This document shows, in pieces, positions 35,996 through 45,305 of a DNA stretch of 64,000 bases (position 1 is the first letter of the stretch; the number at the start of each line of letters is the position of its first letter). The notes below the pieces were generated by a model. It saw only the letters and a program-made list of their open reading frames with translations, was not told the DNA's origin and made no database searches. The position numbers and the translations under genes are program-made. Source of the DNA: Henriciella sp. (GTDB lineage: Bacteria > Pseudomonadota > Alphaproteobacteria > Caulobacterales > Hyphomonadaceae); contig NVWP01000002.1 of NCBI GenBank assembly GCA_002733705.1, positions 1 through 64,000 of the forward strand. The letters run 5' to 3'.

Positions 35996-38281
35996 TCAGA
36001 TGTGGTGTTCGGCGAGGCTGATTGTCCGGGCGCGGCTTTCGGCGCTGGCGTGCAGCTCGGCCAGGTTGCACGGACGGCCAAGCAGATAGCCCTGGACCTT
36101 TGAGAAACCGGCCAGCCTGACAAGACGCAACTGGTCTTCGGTCTCTATGCCCTCTGCGACGATATCGACTTCCATGATGCTGCCGATGCCCGACATGAGG
36201 GCGAGCAGTTGCTGGGTCCGCCGGTTTTCACCGGCCTGGGCGAAGAAGGACCTGTCGACCTTGATCCGGTCCACGGGCAGGCTTTCGAGCCGGCTCAATG
36301 AGGAATAGCCCGTGCCGAAATCGTCCAGCGCCACGGTCACGCCGCTTTCGCGTATGGTCTTGAGACGGGCGCGCGAGACGTCGAGATCCTCGAGGATGCC
36401 TCTTTCGGTAATTTCGAGCTCGAGCAGATTTGCCGGAAAACCCGTCTCGTCCAGAATGGACAGGAGCGAATCGATAAAATCCTCGCCCATGATTTCCATC
36501 GGCGACACATTCACATTCAGCCGTAGCGTCTCGTTGCGTGCCGTCATCCAATCCAGCGCCTCGGTGCAGGCAAGGCGGAGTGTGTGCTGGCCGAGCGCGA
36601 CAATCGCCCGGCTGCTTTCGGCAATAGTGATGAACTCATCGGGAGAGATCGGGCCATATTCGGGATGGGTCCAGCGGGCGAGGGCTTCGACGCCGCTGAG
36701 CTCGCCAGTGCGCACCTCAAAGATCGGCTGGTAGACCATCTCGATTGCGCCGGATTGGATGGCCGCGGAGAGGTCGCGCCGGATGGCAAGGCGCCGGTCC
36801 AGACGCTGCTGGATGTCTTCCTCACAGACAATCGACTGCCCGCCCCCAAGGGACTTGGCCTCATAGACGGCGGCGTCCGCGCGCTCCAGAGCTGCCGAAA
36901 GCGTCGTGGAGGCCTTGGTGGAGGCCGCGCCGATGGAGGCGGCCATGTCGATCAGCCGGTCATGGATTTTGATCGGACGGGAGATGGCCGTGGCAAACTG
37001 GTCGGCCAGCCATCCCAGACGGATCGGGTCGCGGCCGATTTTCAGAAGGGCGCAGAACTCATCGCCGCCAAGCCGGAAAACCTCAAGGCCGGGAATGGCG
37101 TCCTCGAACGCCCGGAAACGCGCGCCGAGCTCTTTCAGGGCGGTATCGCCCGCCTCATGGCCCTGACGGTCATTGAGATGTTTGAAATTATCAAGATCGA
37201 TGCAGATGACCAGCGTTTCAGCGCATTCCGCGTGAGTGTTGCCGGCCTCCAGGGAGGCGGTGAAAGCATGGCGGTTCTTCAGGCCTGTCAGCCGGTCGCT
37301 CATGGCGAGGACTTTGAGCTTTTCCTCGGCTTCGGCCTTCTCGGTAATGTCATGGGCGATGACGCGGTAGCCGGCGAAGCTGCCATCGGCATCGACAATC
37401 GGCTGGCCGGTACATTCGACGCGCCGCGTCACATCTCCGATCCGCAGATTGGCGTTGATCGCGTCGAAGGTGGATCGGGTTTTGACGGCTGCGCGGAACG
37501 TATCGGCCTGGTTTTCCCAGTCGAAGAGGAGTGACTTCCAGTGCTGGCCGACCGCATCACCCGTGCCGAAGAAATCGGTCACGATGCCATTCGTATCAAT
37601 CTCGAAGTGCCAGTCCGAAGACATGGTCGCATAGTGGGCGAAGCGCTCTTTCAGTATGCTTTCCTTGTGCGCAACCCGGTTCATGGATTTGTAGGCCGCC
37701 CCCGTGACCTTTTTCGGCAGGATAGCGGCGAGGGCGCTCCCCAGCACGATGACGCTGAGGGCGATAGAGGTGAGGAATGTCTCGTCGCGACCCGCAAAGA
37801 GGACGGTCACGTCAGGCGTCTCCAGCAGGTAGACATTGGTGAAAACGACCAGTCCGAGGGTGTAGATAACCGACAGCCAGATCGGGGCGAAAAGACCGAA
37901 CATGAACGGGCTGAGACCCAAGAGAAGCAATCCGATCCATGCGCCCGCCCCATGCATTACGATCTCTGTGACGAGATTGGCCGGGATGCTCAGGCAGACG
38001 AGAAGGACCTGCAGCTTTGGGGCCTGTTTCCTGAAGGCAAGAAAAATGGCGAGGCCAAGGCCGGTAAACGTCACCGCATCGACAATCGCGAGAACCCCGA
38101 AGGGATAGATGCCAGCGGCAATCATGGAGATGACGATAAAGCTGGTGGTGACAAGAATGGCCGTGGCGCTGAAGATGACCAGAAGCTGCTGGACACGTGC
38201 CTGATCCAGTGCGCTGAAAGACCAGGGGGCGTCGGCGCCCAACGGTTTGTCTGAGCTTGTTTTACTCGTCAAATCGTTCAT
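35996..38281 (-). CDS. membrane GGDEF-EAL protein (diguanylate cyclase/phosphodiesterase) with PAS domain
   Basis: 761 residues. Six or so membrane helices (about 30-190), a PAS-like domain (about 215-320), a GGDEF domain with intact FRLGGDEF, and an EAL domain with VEALARW, VNVSP, LELEITE, VALDDFGTGYSS and VAEGIETEDQL. Both active sites look complete, so it may make and break c-di-GMP. The RxxD inhibitory site is absent before GGDEF. The neighbour upstream on the same strand encodes a degenerate receiver protein, 153 nt away. Confidence 0.93.
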   Translation of the reverse strand: MNDLTSKTSSDKPLGADAPWSFSALDQARVQQLLVIFSATAILVTTSFIVISMIAAGIYPFGVLAIVDAVTFTGLGLAIFLAFRKQAPKLQVLLVCLSIPANLVTEIVMHGAGAWIGLLLLGLSPFMFGLFAPIWLSVIYTLGLVVFTNVYLLETPDVTVLFAGRDETFLTSIALSVIVLGSALAAILPKKVTGAAYKSMNRVAHKESILKERFAHYATMSSDWHFEIDTNGIVTDFFGTGDAVGQHWKSLLFDWENQADTFRAAVKTRSTFDAINANLRIGDVTRRVECTGQPIVDADGSFAGYRVIAHDITEKAEAEEKLKVLAMSDRLTGLKNRHAFTASLEAGNTHAECAETLVICIDLDNFKHLNDRQGHEAGDTALKELGARFRAFEDAIPGLEVFRLGGDEFCALLKIGRDPIRLGWLADQFATAISRPIKIHDRLIDMAASIGAASTKASTTLSAALERADAAVYEAKSLGGGQSIVCEEDIQQRLDRRLAIRRDLSAAIQSGAIEMVYQPIFEVRTGELSGVEALARWTHPEYGPISPDEFITIAESSRAIVALGQHTLRLACTEALDWMTARNETLRLNVNVSPMEIMGEDFIDSLLSILDETGFPANLLELEITERGILEDLDVSRARLKTIRESGVTVALDDFGTGYSSLSRLESLPVDRIKVDRSFFAQAGENRRTQQLLALMSGIGSIMEVDIVAEGIETEDQLRLVRLAGFSKVQGYLLGRPCNLAELHASAESRARTISLAEHHI

Positions 38282-38434
38282 CGAACCTCCACCCTCAGGG
38301 TCCGCTCATAGACGTAAATACTTTGGGGCAAGCCAATGGTCGACGGGAATCCGCAAGGGTTGCGGTAATATCCTGTTAAGACAGAGGGCAAGACCGGGCG
38401 CGCGCTTCTGGATATCCGAAAGCAGGCCGCTTTA

Positions 38435-38872
38435 TCAGGCAGCGAATGTGCGCCCGCCGGACGTGGCTTGCGGCATCTGCTCAAAGAAGAAATCCAGCAT
38501 CGCTTCGGGGCGCTGGATGAAGCGGTTATAGGGCAGGCTTGCCTTGAAGACAGGGTCGGCGGCGATGTTGCAGCCGCATTTGAGCGCCGTGGCCACAATC
38601 GCGTCGCGATCGGGATTGGCGCTGGCGACGGCAATCCGGTGCGGGCCCATATTGGCCAGGCGGGCGATTGTCATGTCGCCATCATAACTGTCGGGCAGCG
38701 TCAGTTCGGTAATAACGAGGTCGAAACGCTCAAGGCGCAGGCGGCGCTCGGCTTCCATGAGTGTGTGGGCCAGAACAAGATCGATCTGGACACGGGCACG
38801 GGCTGCCTTGTCAGCGGCCACTGCCAGCATGTCCCGCACCGGCTCATGATCCTCGATCCACAATACCTTCAT
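38435..38872 (-). CDS. degenerate receiver-domain protein (acceptor Asp replaced by Glu)
   Basis: 145 residues. CheY-like fold: MKVLWIEDHEPVR has the acidic pair, FDLVITELTLPDSYDG corresponds to the acceptor loop with Glu56 where Asp is normal, HRIAVASAN holds the Ser/Thr site, and DPVFKAS the Lys. No output domain. Glu often mimics the phosphorylated state, so the protein may be constitutively active or serve as a phosphorylation-independent partner. Encoded before the GGDEF-EAL gene in the same direction. Confidence 0.72.
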   Translation of the reverse strand: MKVLWIEDHEPVRDMLAVAADKAARARVQIDLVLAHTLMEAERRLRLERFDLVITELTLPDSYDGDMTIARLANMGPHRIAVASANPDRDAIVATALKCGCNIAADPVFKASLPYNRFIQRPEAMLDFFFEQMPQATSGGRTFAA

Positions 38873-39103
38873 AAAGCTCTACCCTGTGTACCGAACGCGT
38901 GGAGTGCAAAACGCAGCGTTCTCCCTCAATGGCGGCACTGTGACACCCATGCCTTTCAGCTTGGTAAAGCGAAACTTGCCGAAGTGTTTACAGACCCTCC
39001 AATCTGGTTACCGCATCACAGCATCGCATACGGACAAGTTTGTATGGTAGGTTCAACAGCGACCGCCGATATGGAATGATCATGCGCGTCCACGGGAGTT
39101 GAA

Positions 39104-39997
39104 ATGCCGGATGTCACTGTAAACGAAGCAGAAAACACATCAGCTTTTCTGCGTGATATCGAAGAGAGCGATCAGCATATCGTGGATACGCTGATCGCCG
39201 AGCGCTGCCCGAGTTTTGTCGAACACTGGTCATGGCCGGTGACGCGCCGGGTGCTTTACAGGCTGCTTGGCTATCCGCGCGCGCGCCAGATGGCTGACAA
39301 GTTAATGACTTTGAACGGGCGCGACTCGTTCAATTATCTTGCCCGGGAGCTCGATGTGCGGCTCTCGATCCGCCATATCGACCGGCTGCCGGAAAAGGGG
39401 CGCTGCGTTGTGGCGGCTAACCATCCGACGGGTCTTGCCGACGGCGTGGCGGTCTGGGACGCGCTGATACAACGGCGCAAGGATGTGGTCTTTTTCGCCA
39501 ATGCGGATGCGATCCGGGTCAATCCGCAATTCCAGGACGTGATCATCCCTATCGAATGGGTCGCGACCAAGCGCAGCCCGGCCAAGACGCGCGAAACCCT
39601 TAAGCGGGCTGCCGAAGCCTTCGAGGCGGAAAAATGCGTCGTGATCTTTCCCTCTGGCAAGCTCGCGAAGAAAATAGATGGTGTCCTGACAGAGCAGGAC
39701 TGGTTCTCCACCGTGGTGAGCCTTGCGCGTAAACAGGGTGCCCCCATCGTGCCGCTGCATGTGGAAGCGGAAAACTCGAAACTCTTCTATCGCCTCAGCC
39801 GCATCAATGGCGAGCTGCGCGATATCACCCTCTTCCATGAGCTGCTGAACAAGCGCGGCGCCGCATTTGCCCTGACCTTCGGCCAGCCGATCCCGACTTA
39901 TTCGCTGATGGGCGATGCAGCCGAGGTGACCGACGCGCTGAAGCGCCATGTGGCCTACACGCTGGGCGAGGACCCCGACGCCGAGTTTGGAAGATGA
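39104..39997 (+). CDS. lysophospholipid acyltransferase-like protein (HPTG motif)
   Basis: 297 residues. PlsC-like superfamily member with AANHPTGLADG (His-X5-Asp spacing, as in the hemolysin/OlsA-type acyltransferases), VIFPSGKLAKK in place of the FPEG motif, and HVEAENSKLFYRLSRIN. No membrane helix is evident, so probably peripheral. Substrates unknown. The 231-nt gap upstream (38873-39103) contains its promoter; I see no RNA gene there. Confidence 0.8.
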   Translation: MPDVTVNEAENTSAFLRDIEESDQHIVDTLIAERCPSFVEHWSWPVTRRVLYRLLGYPRARQMADKLMTLNGRDSFNYLARELDVRLSIRHIDRLPEKGRCVVAANHPTGLADGVAVWDALIQRRKDVVFFANADAIRVNPQFQDVIIPIEWVATKRSPAKTRETLKRAAEAFEAEKCVVIFPSGKLAKKIDGVLTEQDWFSTVVSLARKQGAPIVPLHVEAENSKLFYRLSRINGELRDITLFHELLNKRGAAFALTFGQPIPTYSLMGDAAEVTDALKRHVAYTLGEDPDAEFGR

Positions 39998-40069
39998 GCC
40001 AGCGGCCTTAGTTCAGGTGTAAGTGCGCAACTTATGGGTTGGCATTCGTTTGAAACGAAAGGGCTGAAC

Positions 40070-41278
40070 ATGGAAGAATTCTGGAACAACACGGTCACGC
40101 AGGTACAGGACTATGGGCCAAAAGTACTCTTTGCCCTGCTTATCCTCATCGGGGCCTATATCATCGGCCTCCTGCTCAAATGGGCAATCTCCACGGCAGT
40201 GAACAAGACCGGCTTCGGCAAGGCCGGGGTCGATCCCGACGGCAAGGCGACCAAGTCGCTCGGCGATAGTCTGGGCATTGCCGCCTTCTGGATCGTGATG
40301 CTGATCGGTGTCATCCAGGCGCTGACACGGCTTGAGCTGACGCAGATCGTCCAGCCTCTGAACGGCATGCTGAGCGACGTGCTCAACTATCTGCCCAATA
40401 TTTTCGGGGCGATCCTGATCTTCATCGTCTTCATGATCGTCGCCAATGTCGTGCAGAAGACGGCCAAGGCAGTGTTCGTCTTTGCCGACCCGGTGCCACA
40501 GCGTCTTGGACTGACCAATGGGCCTGTGAACATCTCCGGCGTCACTGCGACGGTGCTGGCCGCAATTGTTGGCATTCTTGGCGCCATCGCTGCATTTGAT
40601 GTCCTCGCCATTGAGGCGATTTCCCAGCCGGCGACGGAAATGCTGAACGAGATTATCGGGGCCATCCCGAACATCCTCATCGCGGCAATCCTGCTGACGG
40701 TCTTCGTCGTGATCGGCCGCTTTGTGCACAATCTCATCCTGCGCACGCTGCCCAATTTCGGCGTCGATAGCGCTGTGGCCGAGCTTGGTATCCTGAAGGG
40801 TGCCGACAAAGGGCTGACGGCGTCCAATGTCATCGCGAAGGGCGCGTTGTTCTTTATCGTGCTGCTGGGCCTGGTTCAGGCGATGCGCGCGCTGGAATTC
40901 GATGTCCTGACCGAGGCGACCTATACGGTGCTTGATCTGGCCGCCTCAATCGTCTTTGGCGCAATCATCATCTTTGCCGGTGTGGTCATCGCCCGCGTTG
41001 TCAGTGGGGCCATGGCTGCCTCTGGCGATGGGGTCAGCGACACAGTGGCCAAGGTCACCAAGTGGGCCATCATCGTGCTGGCGACCATTCTGGGCATCTC
41101 CCGTATGGAGCTTGATCCGACCGGGGGAGAGTTCGTGCTGAATGTCGCTGAAATGCTGGTGATGGGCGCCGCAGCCGGTCTCGCGATTGCGGTCGGCATC
41201 GGCTTTGGCTGGGGCGGCCGTGACTGGTTCGCCAAACAGCTTGAAAAGTGGAGCCGCAAGAGCGACGGCACGCCGTAA
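40070..41278 (+). CDS. CmpX-like mechanosensitive ion channel family membrane protein
   Basis: 402 residues with about nine to ten membrane helices arranged in repeats that begin with LNGMLSDVLNYLPNIFGAIL, LNEIIGAIPNILIAAIL and similar motifs: the conserved TM-helix (PF05552-type) repeats of CmpX. The end AGLAIAVGIGFGWGGRDWF resembles the MscS pore helix, but the MscS beta-barrel domain is missing. Probable osmotic or envelope-stress channel. ATG 40070 is used; the frame opens at 40034. Confidence 0.83.
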   Translation: MEEFWNNTVTQVQDYGPKVLFALLILIGAYIIGLLLKWAISTAVNKTGFGKAGVDPDGKATKSLGDSLGIAAFWIVMLIGVIQALTRLELTQIVQPLNGMLSDVLNYLPNIFGAILIFIVFMIVANVVQKTAKAVFVFADPVPQRLGLTNGPVNISGVTATVLAAIVGILGAIAAFDVLAIEAISQPATEMLNEIIGAIPNILIAAILLTVFVVIGRFVHNLILRTLPNFGVDSAVAELGILKGADKGLTASNVIAKGALFFIVLLGLVQAMRALEFDVLTEATYTVLDLAASIVFGAIIIFAGVVIARVVSGAMAASGDGVSDTVAKVTKWAIIVLATILGISRMELDPTGGEFVLNVAEMLVMGAAAGLAIAVGIGFGWGGRDWFAKQLEKWSRKSDGTP

Positions 41279-41303
41279 AGCCAGGCTTCAGATCAGATAG
41301 AAG

Positions 41304-41332
41304 AGGCCGCTCCATCCGGGGCGGCCTTTTTT
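41304..41332 (+). terminator. Rho-independent terminator after the CmpX-like gene
   Basis: 7-bp stem AGGCCGC (41304-41310) with GCGGCCT (41321-41327), 10-nt loop, followed by TTTTT. It ends just before the stop of the convergent beta-lactamase gene. Confidence 0.8.
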
Positions 41333-41333
41333 G

Positions 41334-42203
41334 CTAAAGACGTGCGCTGACAAGTCCGGCGATTTTGGCGTGAAGCGCATTTGCCTCTGGCGAGACCGGG
41401 TCTGGCAGGTTGAGATAGCTCGCAATGATCAGCGGTTTGGCGTCGCTGGCGTGCGGGGGAATGGAAAAGGCGACGTCATTATTGGCGCCGTTACTGCTCG
41501 TTCCGGTCTTGTCGCCGCTGGTCCATCCGGCGGGCAGACCTGCGCGAAGCCGGTCGAGCCCTGTATCGGCCGCGATCATCCAGGTGCGGAGCATGTCGCG
41601 TGAAGGGGCCGAGAGCTGCGAGCCAAACAGGAAGCGGTCCAGATTGCGGGCCATGGCGCGCGGTGTTGTCGTGTCGCGCGGATCGCCGGGTTCATTCTCA
41701 TTCAGGGCAGGCTCCATCCGGTCGAGCCGCGTGACCATGTCACCGCTGGCGCGCAGGCGCTGCGTAAATCCGTCCGGGCCGCCCAGTCCGGCAAGCAGCA
41801 GATTGGCGGCCGTATTGTCGCTGGTGCCAATCGTGGCCGCGCAGAGCTGTGACACCGGCAGACCCTGAGCGCCGACATGCTGGCTCGTCACGGGCGAATG
41901 GAAGACGAGGTCCTCGCCGGCGATCGGCACGCGCCGCTCAAGCGTCTCCCGTCCCGAATCGACTTCCTGAAGCACAAGACCGGCCATAAGCCATTTGAAG
42001 GTCGAGCACATGGCGAACCGCTCATCGGCGCGGTGCGAGACAAGGTCTTCGCCACCGGACGTTACGGCCGCGACCCCGAACCGCCCCTCATGGCCGAGTT
42101 CGAGGGCTTCAATCGGGCCGGGCGCGGGCTTCGCGGACGCACAGCCCCCAAACAGAGCGGTTGTGGCCCCAAGGCCGATCAGGACGGATCTTCGTGAAAA
42201 CAT
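41334..42203 (-). CDS. class A beta-lactamase, probable lipoprotein
   Basis: 289 residues. All class A landmarks are visible: CSTFKWL (SxxK), GTSDNTAANLLL (SDN), MEPALNENEPGD (Glu166 and Asn170 of the omega loop) and GDKTGTSSNG (KTG). N-terminus MFSRRSVLIGLGATTALFGGCAS shows a twin-Arg signal (RR) followed by a lipobox (FGGC), so it is expected to be exported by Tat and anchored to a membrane, which is unusual for most class A enzymes. No LysR-type ampR gene lies beside it. Confidence 0.92.
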   Translation of the reverse strand: MFSRRSVLIGLGATTALFGGCASAKPAPGPIEALELGHEGRFGVAAVTSGGEDLVSHRADERFAMCSTFKWLMAGLVLQEVDSGRETLERRVPIAGEDLVFHSPVTSQHVGAQGLPVSQLCAATIGTSDNTAANLLLAGLGGPDGFTQRLRASGDMVTRLDRMEPALNENEPGDPRDTTTPRAMARNLDRFLFGSQLSAPSRDMLRTWMIAADTGLDRLRAGLPAGWTSGDKTGTSSNGANNDVAFSIPPHASDAKPLIIASYLNLPDPVSPEANALHAKIAGLVSARL

Positions 42204-42263
42204 GTGGCCGCTTATCGTGAGCTTTGCCCGGAGGTCTTCTGCCCGATTGGTGAAGACAAAATG

Positions 42264-42290
42264 AAAAACCGGCCGCAGCGGGCCGGTTTC
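42264..42290 (-). terminator. Rho-independent terminator of secA
   Basis: 9-bp perfect stem AAACCGGCC (42266-42274) with GGCCGGTTT (42281-42289). On the minus strand the hairpin is followed by TTTTTCATTTTG. It lies 25-50 nt after the secA stop. Confidence 0.82.
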
Positions 42291-42314
42291 TTCAAGTGTA
42301 GATGTCCCGCGAAG

Positions 42315-45113
42315 CTAGACGCGCTGCTGGCCTGCCGGGGTCAGCGAGCCGTGGCAATGCTTGTACTTCTTGCCGGAGCCACAGGGGCAGGGCGCGTTGC
42401 GCGGCGTCTGTGACCAGTCATCCTCTGCCTGGTGCAGCGGCGGGCCATCATGCGGATCATTCGGCCCCTCGACCACGTCAGGCGTCATTTCATTGTCGCC
42501 CGTGTCGGGGTTGAGGTGTGTTTCGCGCAGACTTTCGCTGGCCAGAATTGACTCGCGGGCCCTCACCAGAGCTTCTTCGTCACGTGCACGTTCCGCGGCG
42601 CGCTGTTGTTCGCTGGACGGCGGCGCGATGCGGATATTCATCAGGATGCGGGTCACTTCGTGGCGCAGCGTCGAGAGGAGTTCATTGAAGAGCTTGAACG
42701 CCTCTTCCTTGAACTCGTTCAGCGGGTCGCGCTGGCCATAGGAGCGAAGGTGGATGACCGAGCGAAGCTGGTCGATCTGCTGGAGGTGGTTGCGCCACTT
42801 GCTGTCGAGAACCTGAAGCAGGACCTGTTTCTCGACCGAGCGGATCTGTTCGGCGCCGGCGAGTTTCACCTTCTCCTCAAAGGCGTCGTCAGATGCCTTG
42901 CGGATACGTTCTGCGATCTCGTCATTGGCAACGCCTTCCTCGGCGGCCCAGTCAGCAAGCGGCAGGTCCAGGCCAAGCTCGGTCTTCAGTGTCTCGCTGA
43001 GGCCGGCCACGTCCCATTGCTCGGCGAAGGCCTTTTCCGGCATCGCTTCGCCGACCCATTCATCGATCATGTCATGGCGCATATCGGTGACTTCCTCGGT
43101 CACCTGTTCGGCATGCATGAATTCGCGGCGCTGTTCGAAGATCGCCTTGCGCTGGTCATTGATGACGTCGTCATATTTGAGGACGTTCTTGCGGATCTCG
43201 AAGTTGCGTTCCTCGATCTTCTTCTGCGAGGTCTCGATGGCCTTGTTCATCCAGGGATGGGTGATCCCCTCATCTTCCTTGATGCCGAGGCTCTTCATGA
43301 TCGAGTTGAGACGGTCAGCCGCGAAGACGCGCATCAGATCGTCCTCAACGGAGATGAAGAATTTCGATTTGCCCGGGTCGCCCTGACGGCCGGTCCGCCC
43401 GCGAAGCTGGTTGTCGATGCGGCGGCTTTCATGGCGCTCCGTGCCCAGAACGAAGAGCCCGCCCGCAGCCAGCGCTTCCTTCTTGCCGGCCTCGATCTCG
43501 GCCTTGATTTCGGCCTCCATCTTCTCTTCTTCCTCGCGCGTCGGCTCGCGACCGTTCTTTTCCTTGAAGGCGTCGACAGCCTTCCAGAGCCGCATCTCAA
43601 GATTGCCGCCCAGCTGGATGTCGGTGCCCCGGCCAGCCATATTGGTCGCCACCGTCACCGCGCCTGGCAGACCGGCATCGGCGATGATTTCGGCTTCCTT
43701 CTCGTGGTGGCGCGCATTGAGGACGTTGTGCGGCACCTTGGCCTGCGTCAGCAGGGTGGAAATGATCTCGGATTTCTCAATCGAGGCGGTGCCCAGGAGG
43801 ACCGGCTGGCCCTTGGCGCGCGCATCCTTCACCTCATTGATGATTTCCTGATATTTGGCCGACGCGACCCGGTAGACGACATCGTCGTCATCGACGCGCT
43901 GGATCGGCTTGTTGGTCGGCAGCTGGTAGACGTCCAGCTTATAGATATCGGCAAATTCGGCCGCTTCGGTGATCGCCGTACCGGTCATGCCGGCCAGCTT
44001 GTCATAGAGGCGGAAATAGTTCTGGAAGGTGATCGAGGCGAGCGTCTGGTTCTCGGGCTTGATGTCGACGCCTTCCTTGGCCTCGATGGCCTGGTGCAGG
44101 CCTTCCGACAGGCGGCGGCCTTCCATCATGCGGCCGGTGAACTCGTCGACCAGCATCACCTGGCCGTCCTTCATCAGATACTGCTTGTCGCGATGGAACA
44201 GCTTGTGGGCACGCAGCGCCTGGTTCGAGTGGTGCACGATGGAGACGTTCTGCGGGTCCCAGAGATTGCCCTCCAGCATGCCCGCTTCTTCGAGCATGCG
44301 TTCCATCTTCTCCATGCCCTCTTCGGTGAAGATGACAGAGCGCTGTTTCTCGTCGAGTTCGATATCGGTCTCGTCATCAAGCTGCGGGATGAGCTTGTCG
44401 ATGGTGATGTAGAGCTCTGAACGGTCGTCCGTCGGGCCGGAAATGATCAGCGGCGTGCGCGCCTCGTCGATCAGGATGGAGTCGACCTCATCGACGATGG
44501 CGAAGGCGTGACCGCGCTGCGCCATCTGGTCGAGCGAGTATTTCATATTGTCGCGCAGATAGTCGAAGCCGAACTCATTGTTCGTGCCGTAGGTAATGTC
44601 GCAGGCATAGGCGGCCTTGCGTTCCTGGTCATTGAGGCCGTGCACAATCGTGCCGGTCGTCATGCCGAGGAAGCCATAGAGCTTGCCCATCCATTCCGCG
44701 TCGCGGCTGGCGAGATAGTCGTTCACGGTGATGACGTGCACGCCCTTGCCGGCCAGCGCGTTGAGATAGACCGCGAGCGTCGCGACCAGCGTCTTGCCCT
44801 CACCGGTGCGCATTTCGGCAATGGCGCCCTTGTGCAGGACCATGCCGCCGATAAGCTGCACATCGAAGTGGCGCATGCCGAGCGCGCGGACAGAGGCCTC
44901 GCGGACGACGGCAAAGGCTTCTTCGAGAACATCGTCCAGTGTCGCGCCATCGTCGAGGCGGGCGCGGAACTCATTTGTCTTCTGCTGCAGCTGCTCGTCC
45001 GACAGGGCCTGCATGTCGGTTTCCATCGCATTGATCCGCTCGACGCGCTTTCGCATCGGCTTGATCCGTCTGTCATTGGAGGAACCGAACATTTTACGGG
45101 CTAGGGAAAGCAT
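42315..45113 (-). CDS. secA: preprotein translocase ATPase SecA
   Basis: 932 residues, full length. Motor that pushes unfolded proteins through SecYEG. DEAD motor with Walker [12 protein letters not shown], Walker [17 protein letters not shown], motif [14 protein letters not shown]/scaffold region ([16 protein letters not shown]) and the C-terminal zinc finger [17 protein letters not shown] 45113 (MLSLARKM) fits the family start; the frame opens at 45128. Monocistronic, divergent from the foldase gene. Confidence 0.97.
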   Translation of the reverse strand: MLSLARKMFGSSNDRRIKPMRKRVERINAMETDMQALSDEQLQQKTNEFRARLDDGATLDDVLEEAFAVVREASVRALGMRHFDVQLIGGMVLHKGAIAEMRTGEGKTLVATLAVYLNALAGKGVHVITVNDYLASRDAEWMGKLYGFLGMTTGTIVHGLNDQERKAAYACDITYGTNNEFGFDYLRDNMKYSLDQMAQRGHAFAIVDEVDSILIDEARTPLIISGPTDDRSELYITIDKLIPQLDDETDIELDEKQRSVIFTEEGMEKMERMLEEAGMLEGNLWDPQNVSIVHHSNQALRAHKLFHRDKQYLMKDGQVMLVDEFTGRMMEGRRLSEGLHQAIEAKEGVDIKPENQTLASITFQNYFRLYDKLAGMTGTAITEAAEFADIYKLDVYQLPTNKPIQRVDDDDVVYRVASAKYQEIINEVKDARAKGQPVLLGTASIEKSEIISTLLTQAKVPHNVLNARHHEKEAEIIADAGLPGAVTVATNMAGRGTDIQLGGNLEMRLWKAVDAFKEKNGREPTREEEEKMEAEIKAEIEAGKKEALAAGGLFVLGTERHESRRIDNQLRGRTGRQGDPGKSKFFISVEDDLMRVFAADRLNSIMKSLGIKEDEGITHPWMNKAIETSQKKIEERNFEIRKNVLKYDDVINDQRKAIFEQRREFMHAEQVTEEVTDMRHDMIDEWVGEAMPEKAFAEQWDVAGLSETLKTELGLDLPLADWAAEEGVANDEIAERIRKASDDAFEEKVKLAGAEQIRSVEKQVLLQVLDSKWRNHLQQIDQLRSVIHLRSYGQRDPLNEFKEEAFKLFNELLSTLRHEVTRILMNIRIAPPSSEQQRAAERARDEEALVRARESILASESLRETHLNPDTGDNEMTPDVVEGPNDPHDGPPLHQAEDDWSQTPRNAPCPCGSGKKYKHCHGSLTPAGQQRV

Positions 45114-45183
45114 GGAAACAAGCACCAATCTGCGCTGTTGACTTGAAGGACGCCTCCTGCCCAGAAATCATTATACAGGAGGT

Positions 45184-45202
45184 GCACGCAAGGCATGCGT
45201 GC
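45184..45202. promoter_or_regulatory. palindromic site in the secA / foldase intergenic region
   Basis: GCACGCA (45184-45190) with TGCGTGC (45196-45202), 5-nt spacer AGGCA. It is 71 nt upstream of the secA start and 104 nt upstream of the foldase start. It could be an operator for the divergent pair, or a leader hairpin. No T-run on either strand. Confidence 0.4.
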
Positions 45203-45305
45203 AACGGGTGACTAAACCTCTCGACCAGTCCCCGCGGGAGACTTAAGAACGCCGCGAAATAGTGTCAATGCGGGCGGCTGTAGCGCGAACACAAGGACTT
45301 AACGC

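Noticed and set aside
38873-39103. Small RNA or tRNA gene in the 231-nt gap
   Set aside because: No cloverleaf, T-loop or terminator-like structure was found; it looks like a divergent promoter region only.
42606-44420. 604-codon open frame on the plus strand
   Set aside because: Antisense to secA. The protein has no domain and arises from codon bias.
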